From the NCBI GenBank assembly GCA_964583605.1, contig CAZOWL010000080.1, positions 1 through 20,502 of the forward strand: a DNA stretch of 20,502 bases. The letters are read 5' to 3'. Position 1 is the stretch's first letter; each line of letters opens with the position of its first letter. Made by a program: the position numbers and the translations under genes. Positions 13,489 through 20,502 of the stretch are shown here, one piece after another. The notes beneath the pieces were generated by a model that did not search any database, had not been told where the DNA came from, and saw only the letters and a program-made list of their open reading frames with translations. The DNA is from CAZOWL01 sp964583605 (lineage in GTDB: Bacteria; Pseudomonadota; Gammaproteobacteria; Chromatiales; Chromatiaceae).

Positions 13489-14166
13489 CTAGGTGCGGTG
13501 TTTTCGGCTCGGGCACACGGAATGATCGCGGTCAAACCAAAGCGCCCTAAAGACTCGCCCATCGCGGATGCCGATTACCCGTTTGGTGCCCGAAAGCCGA
13601 AGGGACCAAACCTCGTCGATATCGTCTAGCTGTAGCTCTTGGAGACGACTCTGTGCGTCGACGGCAAGCTCCGCCACGGGAATGGGGTGATGGTTGTTCC
13701 CTTTGGAGCGCCCTCCCGCTCTAGCTGTAGCTCTTGGAGACGACTCTGTGCGTCGACGGCAAGCTCCGCCACGGNNNNNNNNNNNNNNNNNNNNNNNNNN
13801 NNNNNNNNNNNNNNNNNNNNNNNNNNNNNNNNNNNNNNNNNNNNNNNNNNNNNNNNNNNNNNNNNNNNNNNNNNGAATGGGGTGATGGTTGTTCCCTTTG
13901 GAGCGCCCTCCCGCCGCTTGCAACAATTCGCCCCATGTCATGCTTTCTATGTCGCAAAGCTTGCTTCGAACCTCTTCGTGCCATTCCTTGGTCGATAGTA
14001 GATGCCAGCCCCATTGATTGTGGTCCCAATCGGCGCGTGCAGCCTGCCAACAGATGGTTTTCCTGTTGTAGTTTTCGGGATTACCGCCTTGCCGAACGTT
14101 CTTTCCACCAGTCGGCTGAGCCCCAGATTTCGGCCGCTTCTCGGGTCTTCGTTTCTTGCTTGCCAT
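13489..14166 (-). CDS. Putative toxin partner of the Panacea antitoxin (interrupted by scaffold gap)
   Basis: As assembled, the gene is broken by 100 N and a duplicated 95-bp segment. Joining 13875 directly to 13679, which removes one copy, gives 483 nt: 160 residues without a stop. The ATG at 14166 lies 7 nt after the Panacea gene's stop, which favours coupling. The N-terminus is strongly basic (MASKKRRPEKRPKSG). The core has WHEEVRSKLCDIESMTWGELLQ and HHPIPVAELAVDAQSRLQEL, and the end has WSLRLSGTKRVIGIRDGRVF, then LWFDRDHSVCP. The last part resembles small proteins with a TWxE ... (V/I)xGxRxxxxFxxLWxDRxxxxxP pattern that I recall near antitoxin genes. The toxic activity is not known to me. 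The position after a Panacea gene is the main evidence for a toxin role. Confidence 0.6.
   Translation of the reverse strand: MASKKRRPEKRPKSGAQPTGGKNVRQGGNPENYNRKTICWQAARADWDHNQWGWHLLSTKEWHEEVRSKLCDIESMTWGELLQAAGGRSKGNNHHPIXXXXXXXXXXXXXXXXXXXXXXXXXXXXXXXXXXRGGACRRRTESSPRATARAGGRSKGNNHHPIPVAELAVDAQSRLQELQLDDIDEVWSLRLSGTKRVIGIRDGRVFRALWFDRDHSVCPSRKHRT
13625..13914. repeat. 95-bp tandem duplication split by the gap
   Basis: Copy one is 13625-13719. Copy two is 13720-13774 plus 13875-13914. Apart from the N block the copies match base for base, and the two sides of the gap abut exactly at the expected position. 95 is not a multiple of three, so two copies shift the frame of the gene they lie in. 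Confidence 0.85.
13775..13874. other. Assembly gap (100 N)
   Basis: Exactly 100 N, the usual placeholder for a scaffold gap of unknown size. It lies inside a tandem repeat, which is probably why assembly failed here. Confidence 0.97.
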
Positions 14167-14173
14167 GCGCCGT

Positions 14174-14605
14174 TTACAGGCTGCCGTAGTACTCCGCCAA
14201 GACGTCGTGGCCAATGACTCTCGTGGAGCGCTCGCCGTCTTGTACCCCTTCGCGGGCTTGGCGCCAAGGCAGTTCCATATGGGTCAAATCGCTGAGCCAT
14301 TGCGGGGATTTGTCACCATAGTAGCTCAGCACCACGTCAACCGTTTCCGCTTCCTCCGCCGTAAGCGCGCCCCCGGAGCCCGGGAATGCGCCCGGGTTGA
14401 GCAGGAACTTCCCTCGATGATGGTCATAGAGGTTGCGAACGACCGGCCCATTGGCCCAAGCCTCGATCGGGTCGTCGAAAATTGGCCGCTCGTCCCAAAC
14501 TAACGACCAAGCTTGGGAATAGTAGACGAGCTTCTGGAGCTTCATCGCGGACATAGGTCCGCGCTTACTCAAAATATGCTCGGCCAAATCGTACACAGTA
14601 GTCAT
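14174..14605 (-). CDS. Panacea-domain (DUF4065/SocA-like) antitoxin
   Basis: 143 residues from the ATG at 14605. A longer frame exists, but the Panacea domain itself starts at MTTVYDLAEHILSKRG and the upstream extension is arginine-rich and unlike the family. Hallmarks are AMKLQKLVYYSQAWSLVW (20-37), IEAWANGPVVRNLYDHH (47-63) and VIGHDVLAEYYGSL at the end. Panacea proteins are antitoxins that neutralise many unrelated toxin types (PanAT systems). Others, such as SocA and GepA, have adaptor or phage-linked roles. The gene order antitoxin-then-toxin with a 7-nt gap fits a PanAT operon. The locus follows res on the same strand. Confidence 0.88.
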   Translation of the reverse strand: MTTVYDLAEHILSKRGPMSAMKLQKLVYYSQAWSLVWDERPIFDDPIEAWANGPVVRNLYDHHRGKFLLNPGAFPGSGGALTAEEAETVDVVLSYYGDKSPQWLSDLTHMELPWRQAREGVQDGERSTRVIGHDVLAEYYGSL

Positions 14606-14888
14606 GTTGAATCTCTCGCCAAGCAGGCAGCGGTTCCGCTCTGTTGAACGGTAGCCCGACCTCAAGGGTCTCAATGCGCCGCGACGCAATCCCCAGATGT
14701 TGGGTATCGCTGCGCAGATCGGCCACTAGATCTTGATTTTCTCGCCATAACAACAGGTTGCGGAAACTCGCTCTCCGGACAGTATAGTTCATCGTCGCAT
14801 TTTGACCCAAGCCTCGGCGGGTTGTGCCCAGGCTGCCATCTCTGTTTCGTGCTCTGGAGAAGGGCCGAACAGAAGGTCTCGTCGTCAT
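14565..14888 (-). CDS. Possible small ORF between res and the Panacea gene
   Basis: 107 codons. The ATG overlaps the res stop as ATGA, and the frame ends 41 nt inside the Panacea gene, so the packing resembles an operon. The translation is arginine-rich and has no recognised motif; an internal ATG at 14792 starts a less biased segment (MNYTVRRASFRNLLLWREN). It may simply be an open frame by chance. Confidence 0.2.
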   Translation of the reverse strand: MTTRPSVRPFSRARNRDGSLGTTRRGLGQNATMNYTVRRASFRNLLLWRENQDLVADLRSDTQHLGIASRRIETLEVGLPFNRAEPLPAWREIQHDYCVRFGRAYFE

Positions 14889-17800
14889 CGTGCAGTTAAC
14901 GGCAATGCACCAAACATCTCCCTCAGCATCGCGTCGATGTAGTCCGTCCCGTCCATTGTCAGCACATGGCGCTTGCGCAGTTCGTCACGCTTGGCCGGGT
15001 CGGTGCCGGTGAGCCACTTCACCTGCTTCAGCGCGGTGTCCGTGACGATGAAGGCAAAGATGGGGAAGGACACCTGCCGTGCGAGGTCGCCGCGGATGTA
15101 TGCCAGCAGGTCCAGCTTGTCCTGTTCCTGGTGGACGACACCGTGTGGCTCGACGAACGCGAGGATCTGTGCGTCGCCGCACTGCATCCAGAGCATGAAG
15201 TCTGGGTAAAAACCGCCGGTCTGGAAGAAGCCGATGCCCTTCTTGGGCAGGTTGCGCAGCAGGAACAGGTCGATGCCGTCCCAATCCGGGTCGTTCCAGG
15301 CGTCGTACCAGTAGGCGCGCAGGTCCTCTACGAAGCGCCGCTCGCTGCCGACGAGCCCTGTCGGCACCGACTTGACGATCTCGGCGTCGTCCGACGGATC
15401 CTCAATCGCCAGCAGCAGCGGGGCGTACAGGTGCTCGTCCAGGTGAAGGCGCGGCAGGGGTTCTTTGGTGTCTTCGTCTAGCCTTTTTCGCTGGTCGATG
15501 ATGATCGCCTGAACCTCTGCCACCAACTTTGGCGGTACATGCAGTTCATAGGCGGGCGCCGGCGGCTCGCCGGTGCGCGGAAGATTGGCGTGGGCGTCGT
15601 CGAACAGCGACAGCTGGGCGTTCTGCGTCTCCTCGGCCCGCTGGCGGCGGAGGTAGAAGCGGTCGATGGCCTGTTCGATCAGCGTCCGCGCCGCGTTGGT
15701 GAGCCGGTCCAGATTCTTTGGCGAACGGGGCGTCAGCACCTCCGGCGGCGCGGCGAGATGGGCGCTTTGCTCCAGAAAGGCGTCGATGTCCTCACGGGCG
15801 ATGTACAGGTTGCCCCACTCCTTGCGCGCCTTGTGGGCCAGCGCGTGGCGATAGAGGGATTCCATCGGCAGCAGCCCGCGGACGCCGCCGAGCTTCTGGT
15901 AGCGCACGGTCTGCGCGGCCATCGCGAACCCGTCCTTGTCGCCTACGCCGATGGCGGGCATCAGGTTCAACTGTGCCGTAACCGCCATCGGGTCGAAGCG
16001 AATGCCGAGGTCCAGGAAGCGGAAGTCGTCGCGCACCTTCGGGTAGCGCAGCCGCGCGCGGGCGATTTCCGGATTCAGGTCGATGGGCAGGCGCATCAAC
16101 ACCGGGGGCTCCAGGTCTTCGCGTTGCAGCGTGTTCAGGAAGGTGGCGAGATACTTGGCGCGCAGGCCGAAGATGTTCAGCGTCTCCAGCAGCGGCAGAT
16201 GGGGCGGATGATCGCGCGCCAGCGCGCCGTCCAGTGCCGTCGAGCGGCGCATGGAGAACTGCAAACCCTTGAGCCGGATGCCACGCCCGAACAGTTGCAG
16301 CACCTGGGCGCCGGCATTCTGGCCCACCTTCAGCAGCCCCATCGTGGAGACGCGCCAACTGCTCCAGCCTTCCAGGAACTTTTTCGAGCCCACCAGGAAC
16401 GACACGGTGCTATTGGCGCTGTCCAGGCCCTTGAACAGGGACGGGCTGATGCTGTCGTCCTCGTCGGTGGGTATCCTGGTCTCCTCCGCGACCCGCTTCA
16501 GCAGGTTGCTCGTGTCGCCGACATTGACGACGCCGCAATAGGAGTCGTGGGCGTTAGCACGCGCGCGGATGCCGATCTCGCCGTCGGCGCCCTTGATCAC
16601 GTGCAGGCTCAGCCCGCTGTCGGCATCGCCTTGCGTCAGAAACAGGTCCCGGCGCAGATCGGCGACGATGCGCTCCGGGCTCAGCTCCAGCGACGCCAGA
16701 TAGGGGAAGCGGTCCGCGAACAGGTCGCCGCCGTCCGGGCGGGTCAGCCCGGTGTCGGCGCTCAGCACGCGGGCGGCACGCCCCACGGCCCATGCCTTGT
16801 CCCGACAGACCCGATCCAGAAAGCGGATGACCTCCAGCACCTCCGGCGCCTTGCCGGCGCTCACCTTGTCGCCGATGAAGACCATCAGCGGTGGCTCGAT
16901 CAGGTAGTGGCTACGGGCCTCGGGCTCGGCATCGAAATACCGGCGCTGCTGGTAGAAGGCCAGCAGGCCGCCCATCAGCAGCAGGTCTTCGTGCGTGTTG
17001 TCCGGCTCGCCTTGCAGGTTGGCAACCCAATAGTCCTTGCCATAGCCGTCCAGGTAGAAGCTGCGGTAGGCGTAGTCGAACAGGATGCAGCGGGCGTACT
17101 CGGTGTGCAGCGCGTCGTCCTTCTCGGCCACCTGGGCGAAGGTGGCGCTGTACTCGATGGTGAAGCCGCCGTTGCCGGCCAGCGCCTCGCGGATGTTGCG
17201 CCAGGCGCGTTCTTCCTTGGCATCGCTTTCATTCGCGGTACCCTTGTGGCCCTCGTCCACCAACAGCAGGTTCGGCCCCTCGAAGTGTTCCGTCGGCAGG
17301 CTTTCGCCGGAGCGCGGGCCGGCCTTGCCCGGCTCGGGCACATAGAGCTTGGTGATCTCCAATACCTGGATGCCGCTGTAGCCGGCGCAGCTCTCCAGGG
17401 CATGGCAAGCAGGGAGGCCGCTTTGCTCCAAGTCGCGAAGGTGCTGCTCGGCCAAGCCCCGGTTCGGCGCCAGCAAGAGGATATTGGCAGGCTTGAACAG
17501 CCCGTAGTGCTGGAACTGCAACAGGTTCAGGTGCAGCAACAGGGTCTTGCCGGCGCCCGTGGCCATCCAGAAGGCGAGCTTCAGCAGGTCCTTGGGCGCG
17601 AGCGGCGTCTGGTGGGCGAAGCGGGCCTTGCGGAACCGCTCCAGGTCCAGCAGCAGTTGCCCGGCGTCCTTCGTCAGTCGGTCGAGAAAGACTTCCGCAT
17701 ACAGCAGGGCCAGGTATTGGAAGAACTTGAGCCGAAAACCCCCGCGGCGCTGGGCAAGCCGCGCCTCGTGGCTCAGGATGTTCAGGTCGTAGCGGCGCAG

Positions 17801-18001
17801 CGCGTCCAAGTCCAGTGGCGGAGTCAAAGGCCCGTTGGCGAGCCTGGACGCGCGCCCCTCCATGATCCCGTACCAATGGCTTTGGCCGTCTGCGCGGCGG
17901 CCATGGTCGGCGTCCTTGCAAGCCGCGGACAGGGCCGGGAAGTCCCCGCCGAGTGCCGCGGTAACGAGCTCGACGAGCAGCAGGTCGCGATGGAGCTTCA
18001 T
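14885..18001 (-). CDS. res: Type III restriction enzyme Res subunit (SF2 helicase plus nuclease domain)
   Basis: 1038 residues, the expected size for a type III Res. The helicase motifs are Walker A ATGAGKT (147-153), DEGH (249-252), SAT (285-287) and the arginine-finger motif QLFGRGIR ending at residue 576. The C-terminal nuclease region has GGFYPDF (Pro933, Asp934) followed by AFVEPHG (Glu951). This fits a PD-ExK core, but the usual lysine is His953. The protein would translocate or slide on DNA with Mod and cut unmodified sites. The ATG at 18001 has no Shine-Dalgarno. It lies 10 nt after the intended vapC stop and forms an ATGA overlap with the frameshifted vapC frame, so its translation probably depends on upstream ribosomes. 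GC content is high compared with the Panacea pair. Confidence 0.88.
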   Translation of the reverse strand: MKLHRDLLLVELVTAALGGDFPALSAACKDADHGRRADGQSHWYGIMEGRASRLANGPLTPPLDLDALRRYDLNILSHEARLAQRRGGFRLKFFQYLALLYAEVFLDRLTKDAGQLLLDLERFRKARFAHQTPLAPKDLLKLAFWMATGAGKTLLLHLNLLQFQHYGLFKPANILLLAPNRGLAEQHLRDLEQSGLPACHALESCAGYSGIQVLEITKLYVPEPGKAGPRSGESLPTEHFEGPNLLLVDEGHKGTANESDAKEERAWRNIREALAGNGGFTIEYSATFAQVAEKDDALHTEYARCILFDYAYRSFYLDGYGKDYWVANLQGEPDNTHEDLLLMGGLLAFYQQRRYFDAEPEARSHYLIEPPLMVFIGDKVSAGKAPEVLEVIRFLDRVCRDKAWAVGRAARVLSADTGLTRPDGGDLFADRFPYLASLELSPERIVADLRRDLFLTQGDADSGLSLHVIKGADGEIGIRARANAHDSYCGVVNVGDTSNLLKRVAEETRIPTDEDDSISPSLFKGLDSANSTVSFLVGSKKFLEGWSSWRVSTMGLLKVGQNAGAQVLQLFGRGIRLKGLQFSMRRSTALDGALARDHPPHLPLLETLNIFGLRAKYLATFLNTLQREDLEPPVLMRLPIDLNPEIARARLRYPKVRDDFRFLDLGIRFDPMAVTAQLNLMPAIGVGDKDGFAMAAQTVRYQKLGGVRGLLPMESLYRHALAHKARKEWGNLYIAREDIDAFLEQSAHLAAPPEVLTPRSPKNLDRLTNAARTLIEQAIDRFYLRRQRAEETQNAQLSLFDDAHANLPRTGEPPAPAYELHVPPKLVAEVQAIIIDQRKRLDEDTKEPLPRLHLDEHLYAPLLLAIEDPSDDAEIVKSVPTGLVGSERRFVEDLRAYWYDAWNDPDWDGIDLFLLRNLPKKGIGFFQTGGFYPDFMLWMQCGDAQILAFVEPHGVVHQEQDKLDLLAYIRGDLARQVSFPIFAFIVTDTALKQVKWLTGTDPAKRDELRKRHVLTMDGTDYIDAMLREMFGALPLTAR

Positions 18002-18011
18002 CGATTGGCCA

Positions 18012-18396
18012 TCAGCAGACGGGAACCGGGTAGGCGCGCACTGCTGGATCGACGGTGGCGAGTGTCAAGCCATGCTCTAACGCTTGGCAGACGAGCATGC
18101 GGTCGAACGGCTCGCGATGGAGGTCCGGCAGGCCGGCGAGGCGGGCGACACTTGGCTCGTCGAGGGGGCAAGGTCTCGATGCGGTGCCGCCGCCGTTGCT
18201 CGGGAAGATAGATCTCTGGTGACGCCGGCAGCGGCAACTTGCCGAGCCGGTACTTGACCAGCGCCTCCCAGATAGAGACCGGGCTCAGGAAGACAGCGTT
18301 GGCCGGGTTTTGAATTGCGTCTCGCAAGTCCACCGGGAGCGCCTTCGCGCCGATGAGATGCCACAGGAAGATGTGCGTATCCAGCAGCAGTCTCAT
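18012..18396 (-). pseudogene. vapC: VapC-type PIN-domain toxin, frameshifted
   Basis: It starts at the ATG at 18396 with MRLLLDTHIFLWHLIG and reads normally to HRIETLP (residue 77), where a run of five G (plus strand, 18164-18168) puts it out of frame. With four G the frame continues as LDEPSVARLAGLPDLHREPF, then DRMLVCQALEHGLTLATVDP, to a TGA at 18012: 127 residues, a normal VapC length. All PIN acidic residues are then present (Asp6, Glu44, Asp98, Asp116). VapC toxins are RNases that cut tRNA or other RNA. The start overlaps the antitoxin stop by four bases. Either the gene is truly broken, or this is a homopolymer error or phase variation. The shifted frame runs on to 17998, overlapping the res start codon. 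Confidence 0.8.
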
Positions 18397-18620
18397 TGCT
18401 CGAAGCTGCGCAGCAAGTCGTCGGGCAGCGAGGCGTCGAAATCGTCCGGGACCTCGAACTCTCCGGCACACAGGCCGAACGGGCGCGGCTCCTCGCCCCG
18501 CGCCGGAGCACGTTGTTTGATGAAGGCCGCGAAATCCAACACCTCGCGTTGCTGCGACGTTGGCAACTCGCGCAGGGTCGCGAGAAGCTCGTTTTCCAGG
18601 GGCGTGGCTGGGACGGACAT
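18393..18620 (-). CDS. DUF2281-type antitoxin (VapB-like)
   Basis: 75 residues from the ATG at 18620, which has GAGGT 8 nt upstream; an upstream in-frame start would add 23 residues without homology. The sequence LATLRELPTSQQREVLDFAAF, then IKQRAP, and the tail PFGLCAGEFEVPDDFDASLP-DDLL match DUF2281 antitoxins. These pair with PIN toxins and wrap the toxin with the acidic C-terminal tail. Its stop overlaps the vapC start as ATGA, and mod ends 69 bp upstream on the same strand. With the toxin broken, the antitoxin may persist unneeded or repress its own promoter. Confidence 0.8.
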   Translation of the reverse strand: MSVPATPLENELLATLRELPTSQQREVLDFAAFIKQRAPARGEEPRPFGLCAGEFEVPDDFDASLPDDLLRSFEQ

Positions 18621-18689
18621 CGAGATTACCTCGGGCGTCATCGAATCGGGATGCTTTATGATAGCGACAAGCTCGGGAAAGTCTGCCAC

Positions 18690-20502
18690 TCAGCCGAGCA
18701 CGTGCTCGTCGCGCTCGTTCAGGCGGCGGTGGAATTCGCCGTCCAGGCTGCGCCCGTTCGGGATGCAGCTGTCGTCATTGACATAGACCGTCGCGTACTC
18801 GGCGAGCTTCGGGTATTCGCCCTCGACGAAGGCCCGGTCCCGCGCATGATCGAAGCGGATCATGTCGCGCCAGACCACCAGCACCGGCCGGCCGTCCTCC
18901 AGCGCCTCGACGATGCGGTAGGGGCGCTTGCCGTCCGCCAGCGCGCGGATGCGCTGCACGTGGAGGCCCATCAGCAGGTTGAAGGTCTCCACCAGGTCCA
19001 CCGGCACCTCGCGCAGACCGTCGTTGCCGTGCACCCGGAGCTTGTAGTCGAAGGGATGCTCCAGCGCGCGGGTATCGAGCCGGACCGGGGATTCCTCCGT
19101 CTCTGCGTCGAGCATGTACTTCAGCAGGTAGTCGTCGCCGAAGATGTCCAGTTGGCCGGCCAGGCGGGCGTTGCGCTCCTCGGGCAGCTCCAGGGCGTTC
19201 AGCGAGTCCTCGAAGGATTCCAGGCGTAGGACCTTGACCAGGCGGGGGGAGCGTTCGACCCAATCGCCGGTGAAGTCGGTGTCGTCCTTAGGCTTGTGGC
19301 TCTTCCATTCCGGCGCGAACATCACGCGGAGCACACGCTCCATCAGCATCGTGTCGAAATAATCGCCCATCTCCACCAGCGCGAAGCGGCGGTTGCCGCC
19401 GTCTTCGCGGTTCTGGGCGATGACGGCGTGGGCCGTCGGGCCGCTGCCGGCGAAGAAGTCGAGTGCGGTCTGTGCCTTCTCGGGCTCGGTGCCGACCAGC
19501 AGTACTCGACGCAACAACTTGGTGGGTTTGACTGTATTCAGCACATCCTCGGAGCGCGCGAAGCGGACGACGGAGATCAACTCCTTCTTTGCGCCCTGCG
19601 TATTGCCGCCCTGCTCATGCTTCCATAGCGTTTGCGGCACGACGCCATCTCGGACCTCAGATAAGAAATTCTTACGGCGCGGCATATTATTACCATCCTC
19701 GCCCCACCAAATACGATCATCGACATCAAGCTGCCAAAAGTTATGGCAATCAATGGTCCAGTATCTTCCAGGCGGCGGACCGGGAATCAATCGGCCGGAA
19801 GGGGTCTCTATCGGGTATACCCCTTCGCTATAGGGGTTCCTTGCAGACAGATCGCCAGAGGTCCAAACCCCCCTATCATCTTTGTCGGGGTTGGCATAGC
19901 GCGCATTAGCTTCCGATGTTCTCGGAAAAAGACTGGGTCTCCAAATCTCCTTGCTTTGCGCGTATGCAAGAAGGTAGTCGTGATCTTCCGAAAAATAGGT
20001 AGCCGTGTTCTTGGGGCTGAACACCTTCTGCCAAATCACATTCGCAACGAAGTTTGCCTCACCGAATACCGCATCCAGCGCCAGCTTCGCCCGCGCCTGT
20101 TCGTTGTCGTCCAAGCTCAAAAAGATCGATCCGTCCTCGCCGAGCATACGCCGTCCGAGCCGCAACCGCTCCTCCATCATGGTCAGCCAGGTCGAGTGCC
20201 GCGAGAAATCGTCCTTGTACAGGAACTCGTCGCTGCCGGTGTTGTAGGGCGGGTCGATATAGATGCACTTGACCCGTCCGCGGTAGCGGTATTCCAGCGT
20301 GCGCAGCGCGGCATAGTTCTCGGCGTGCACCAGGAGGCCGTCCAGGGCCTCGTCGATGTCGTCATAGCAGGCCAGCAGGCGCAGCTTGAAGCGCTCATCG
20401 AAGTGGCGGGTGTCGACCACCAAGGTCGGGTACTGCGCCAGTGTCTTCTCGGTGACGGCGCCGGCCAGGCCGAACAGGTCGCGCCAGGCGGCGATCTGCG
20501 CC
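18690..20502 (-). CDS. mod: Type III DNA methyltransferase Mod subunit (5' end beyond window)
   Basis: At least 603 codons; the frame is still open at the right edge, and its sequence there (WRDLFGLAGAVTEKTLAQYP) is coding, so the true start lies outside. It is a beta-class N6-adenine methyltransferase: catalytic DPPY (20244-20255) comes before the SAM motif DFFAGSGPTAHAV (FAGSG near 19443-19457). Between them, about 19560-20050, lies the target-recognition region (KVFSPKNTATYFSEDHDYLL onward). It is clearly lower in GC (about 47-55% in the lines I counted) than the flanks (about 63%), suggesting an exchanged module. Mod alone methylates one strand of the site and, with Res, forms the restriction complex. 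An antitoxin/vapC pair separates it from res, an unusual but co-directional arrangement. Confidence 0.92.
   Translation of the reverse strand, partial: AQIAAWRDLFGLAGAVTEKTLAQYPTLVVDTRHFDERFKLRLLACYDDIDEALDGLLVHAENYAALRTLEYRYRGRVKCIYIDPPYNTGSDEFLYKDDFSRHSTWLTMMEERLRLGRRMLGEDGSIFLSLDDNEQARAKLALDAVFGEANFVANVIWQKVFSPKNTATYFSEDHDYLLAYAQSKEIWRPSLFPRTSEANARYANPDKDDRGVWTSGDLSARNPYSEGVYPIETPSGRLIPGPPPGRYWTIDCHNFWQLDVDDRIWWGEDGNNMPRRKNFLSEVRDGVVPQTLWKHEQGGNTQGAKKELISVVRFARSEDVLNTVKPTKLLRRVLLVGTEPEKAQTALDFFAGSGPTAHAVIAQNREDGGNRRFALVEMGDYFDTMLMERVLRVMFAPEWKSHKPKDDTDFTGDWVERSPRLVKVLRLESFEDSLNALELPEERNARLAGQLDIFGDDYLLKYMLDAETEESPVRLDTRALEHPFDYKLRVHGNDGLREVPVDLVETFNLLMGLHVQRIRALADGKRPYRIVEALEDGRPVLVVWRDMIRFDHARDRAFVEGEYPKLAEYATVYVNDDSCIPNGRSLDGEFHRRLNERDEHVLG

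Larger units (their letters stand above)
11667..20502. mobile_element. Putative integrated island at tRNA-Asn (right end outside the window)
   Basis: The interval starts at a tRNA 3' fragment and carries phage-type small genes, two toxin-antitoxin pairs and a type III restriction-modification locus. This content is typical of accessory islands. No integrase, relaxase or structural phage gene is visible, and no second tRNA-Asn 3' end was found, so the far boundary is not in this window. The extent is inference. Confidence 0.5.

Noticed and set aside
15539..18211. 890-codon plus-strand open frame opposite res
   Set aside because: It is the antisense shadow of res; the translation is rich in Gln, Arg, Ala and Val without motifs, while the opposite strand has clear helicase motifs.

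Overview
The window looks like a chromosomal segment of a halophilic or halotolerant, GC-rich gammaproteobacterium, plausibly a purple sulfur bacterium or relative (Ectothiorhodospiraceae/Chromatiaceae type). The main evidence is a two-gene glycine betaine synthesis operon (glycine/sarcosine and sarcosine/dimethylglycine N-methyltransferases) that closely resembles the Ectothiorhodospira/Halorhodospira enzymes. An FNR-type regulator and an Uup ABC-F ATPase fit the same lineage. The taxon is an inference, because no rRNA or other marker gene is present.

Layout. Left part (1-11.3 kb), apparently core or lightly rearranged chromosome: the C-terminal end of an OmpA-family protein; a small conserved protein (DUF6858-like) with a near-perfect FNR box upstream and an FNR-like regulator gene beyond it; a small SAM methyltransferase divergent from uup; a trypsin-fold protein whose catalytic serine is replaced by arginine; a YbaK-like tRNA deacylase-domain protein; long empty or repeat-bearing spacers; a probably 5'-truncated beta-propeller (kelch-like) gene; a four-helix DUF3611-type membrane protein; then the betaine operon behind a 400-nt leader rich in hairpins.

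Junction (11.3-12.2 kb): three perfect tandem 31-bp repeats abutting a factor-independent terminator that reads leftward, a 16-bp perfect hairpin, and the 3' half of a tRNA-Asn(GTT) gene cut in its anticodon arm. This is the usual signature of an integrated element's attachment site. To its right is a gene-free stretch with a perfect DnaA box, palindromes and a 12-bp inverted repeat pair.

Right part (12.2-20.5 kb), apparently an accessory island: three small overlapping phage-type genes; a Panacea-domain antitoxin with a downstream partner of toxin type; and a type III restriction-modification locus (mod ... res). A DUF2281-antitoxin/VapC pair is lodged between mod and res. The putative toxin gene is interrupted by a 100-N scaffold gap lying inside a 95-bp duplication; removing one copy restores an uninterrupted 160-residue frame. 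The vapC gene carries a one-base expansion of a G run that breaks the PIN domain, and the shifted frame ends exactly in an ATGA overlap with res.

Working together: the left half concerns redox-responsive regulation and osmoprotection. The right half is a defence/addiction cassette (type III R-M plus two toxin-antitoxin pairs) carried by an element inserted at tRNA-Asn. No integrase is visible, so the far end of the element must lie beyond the right edge.
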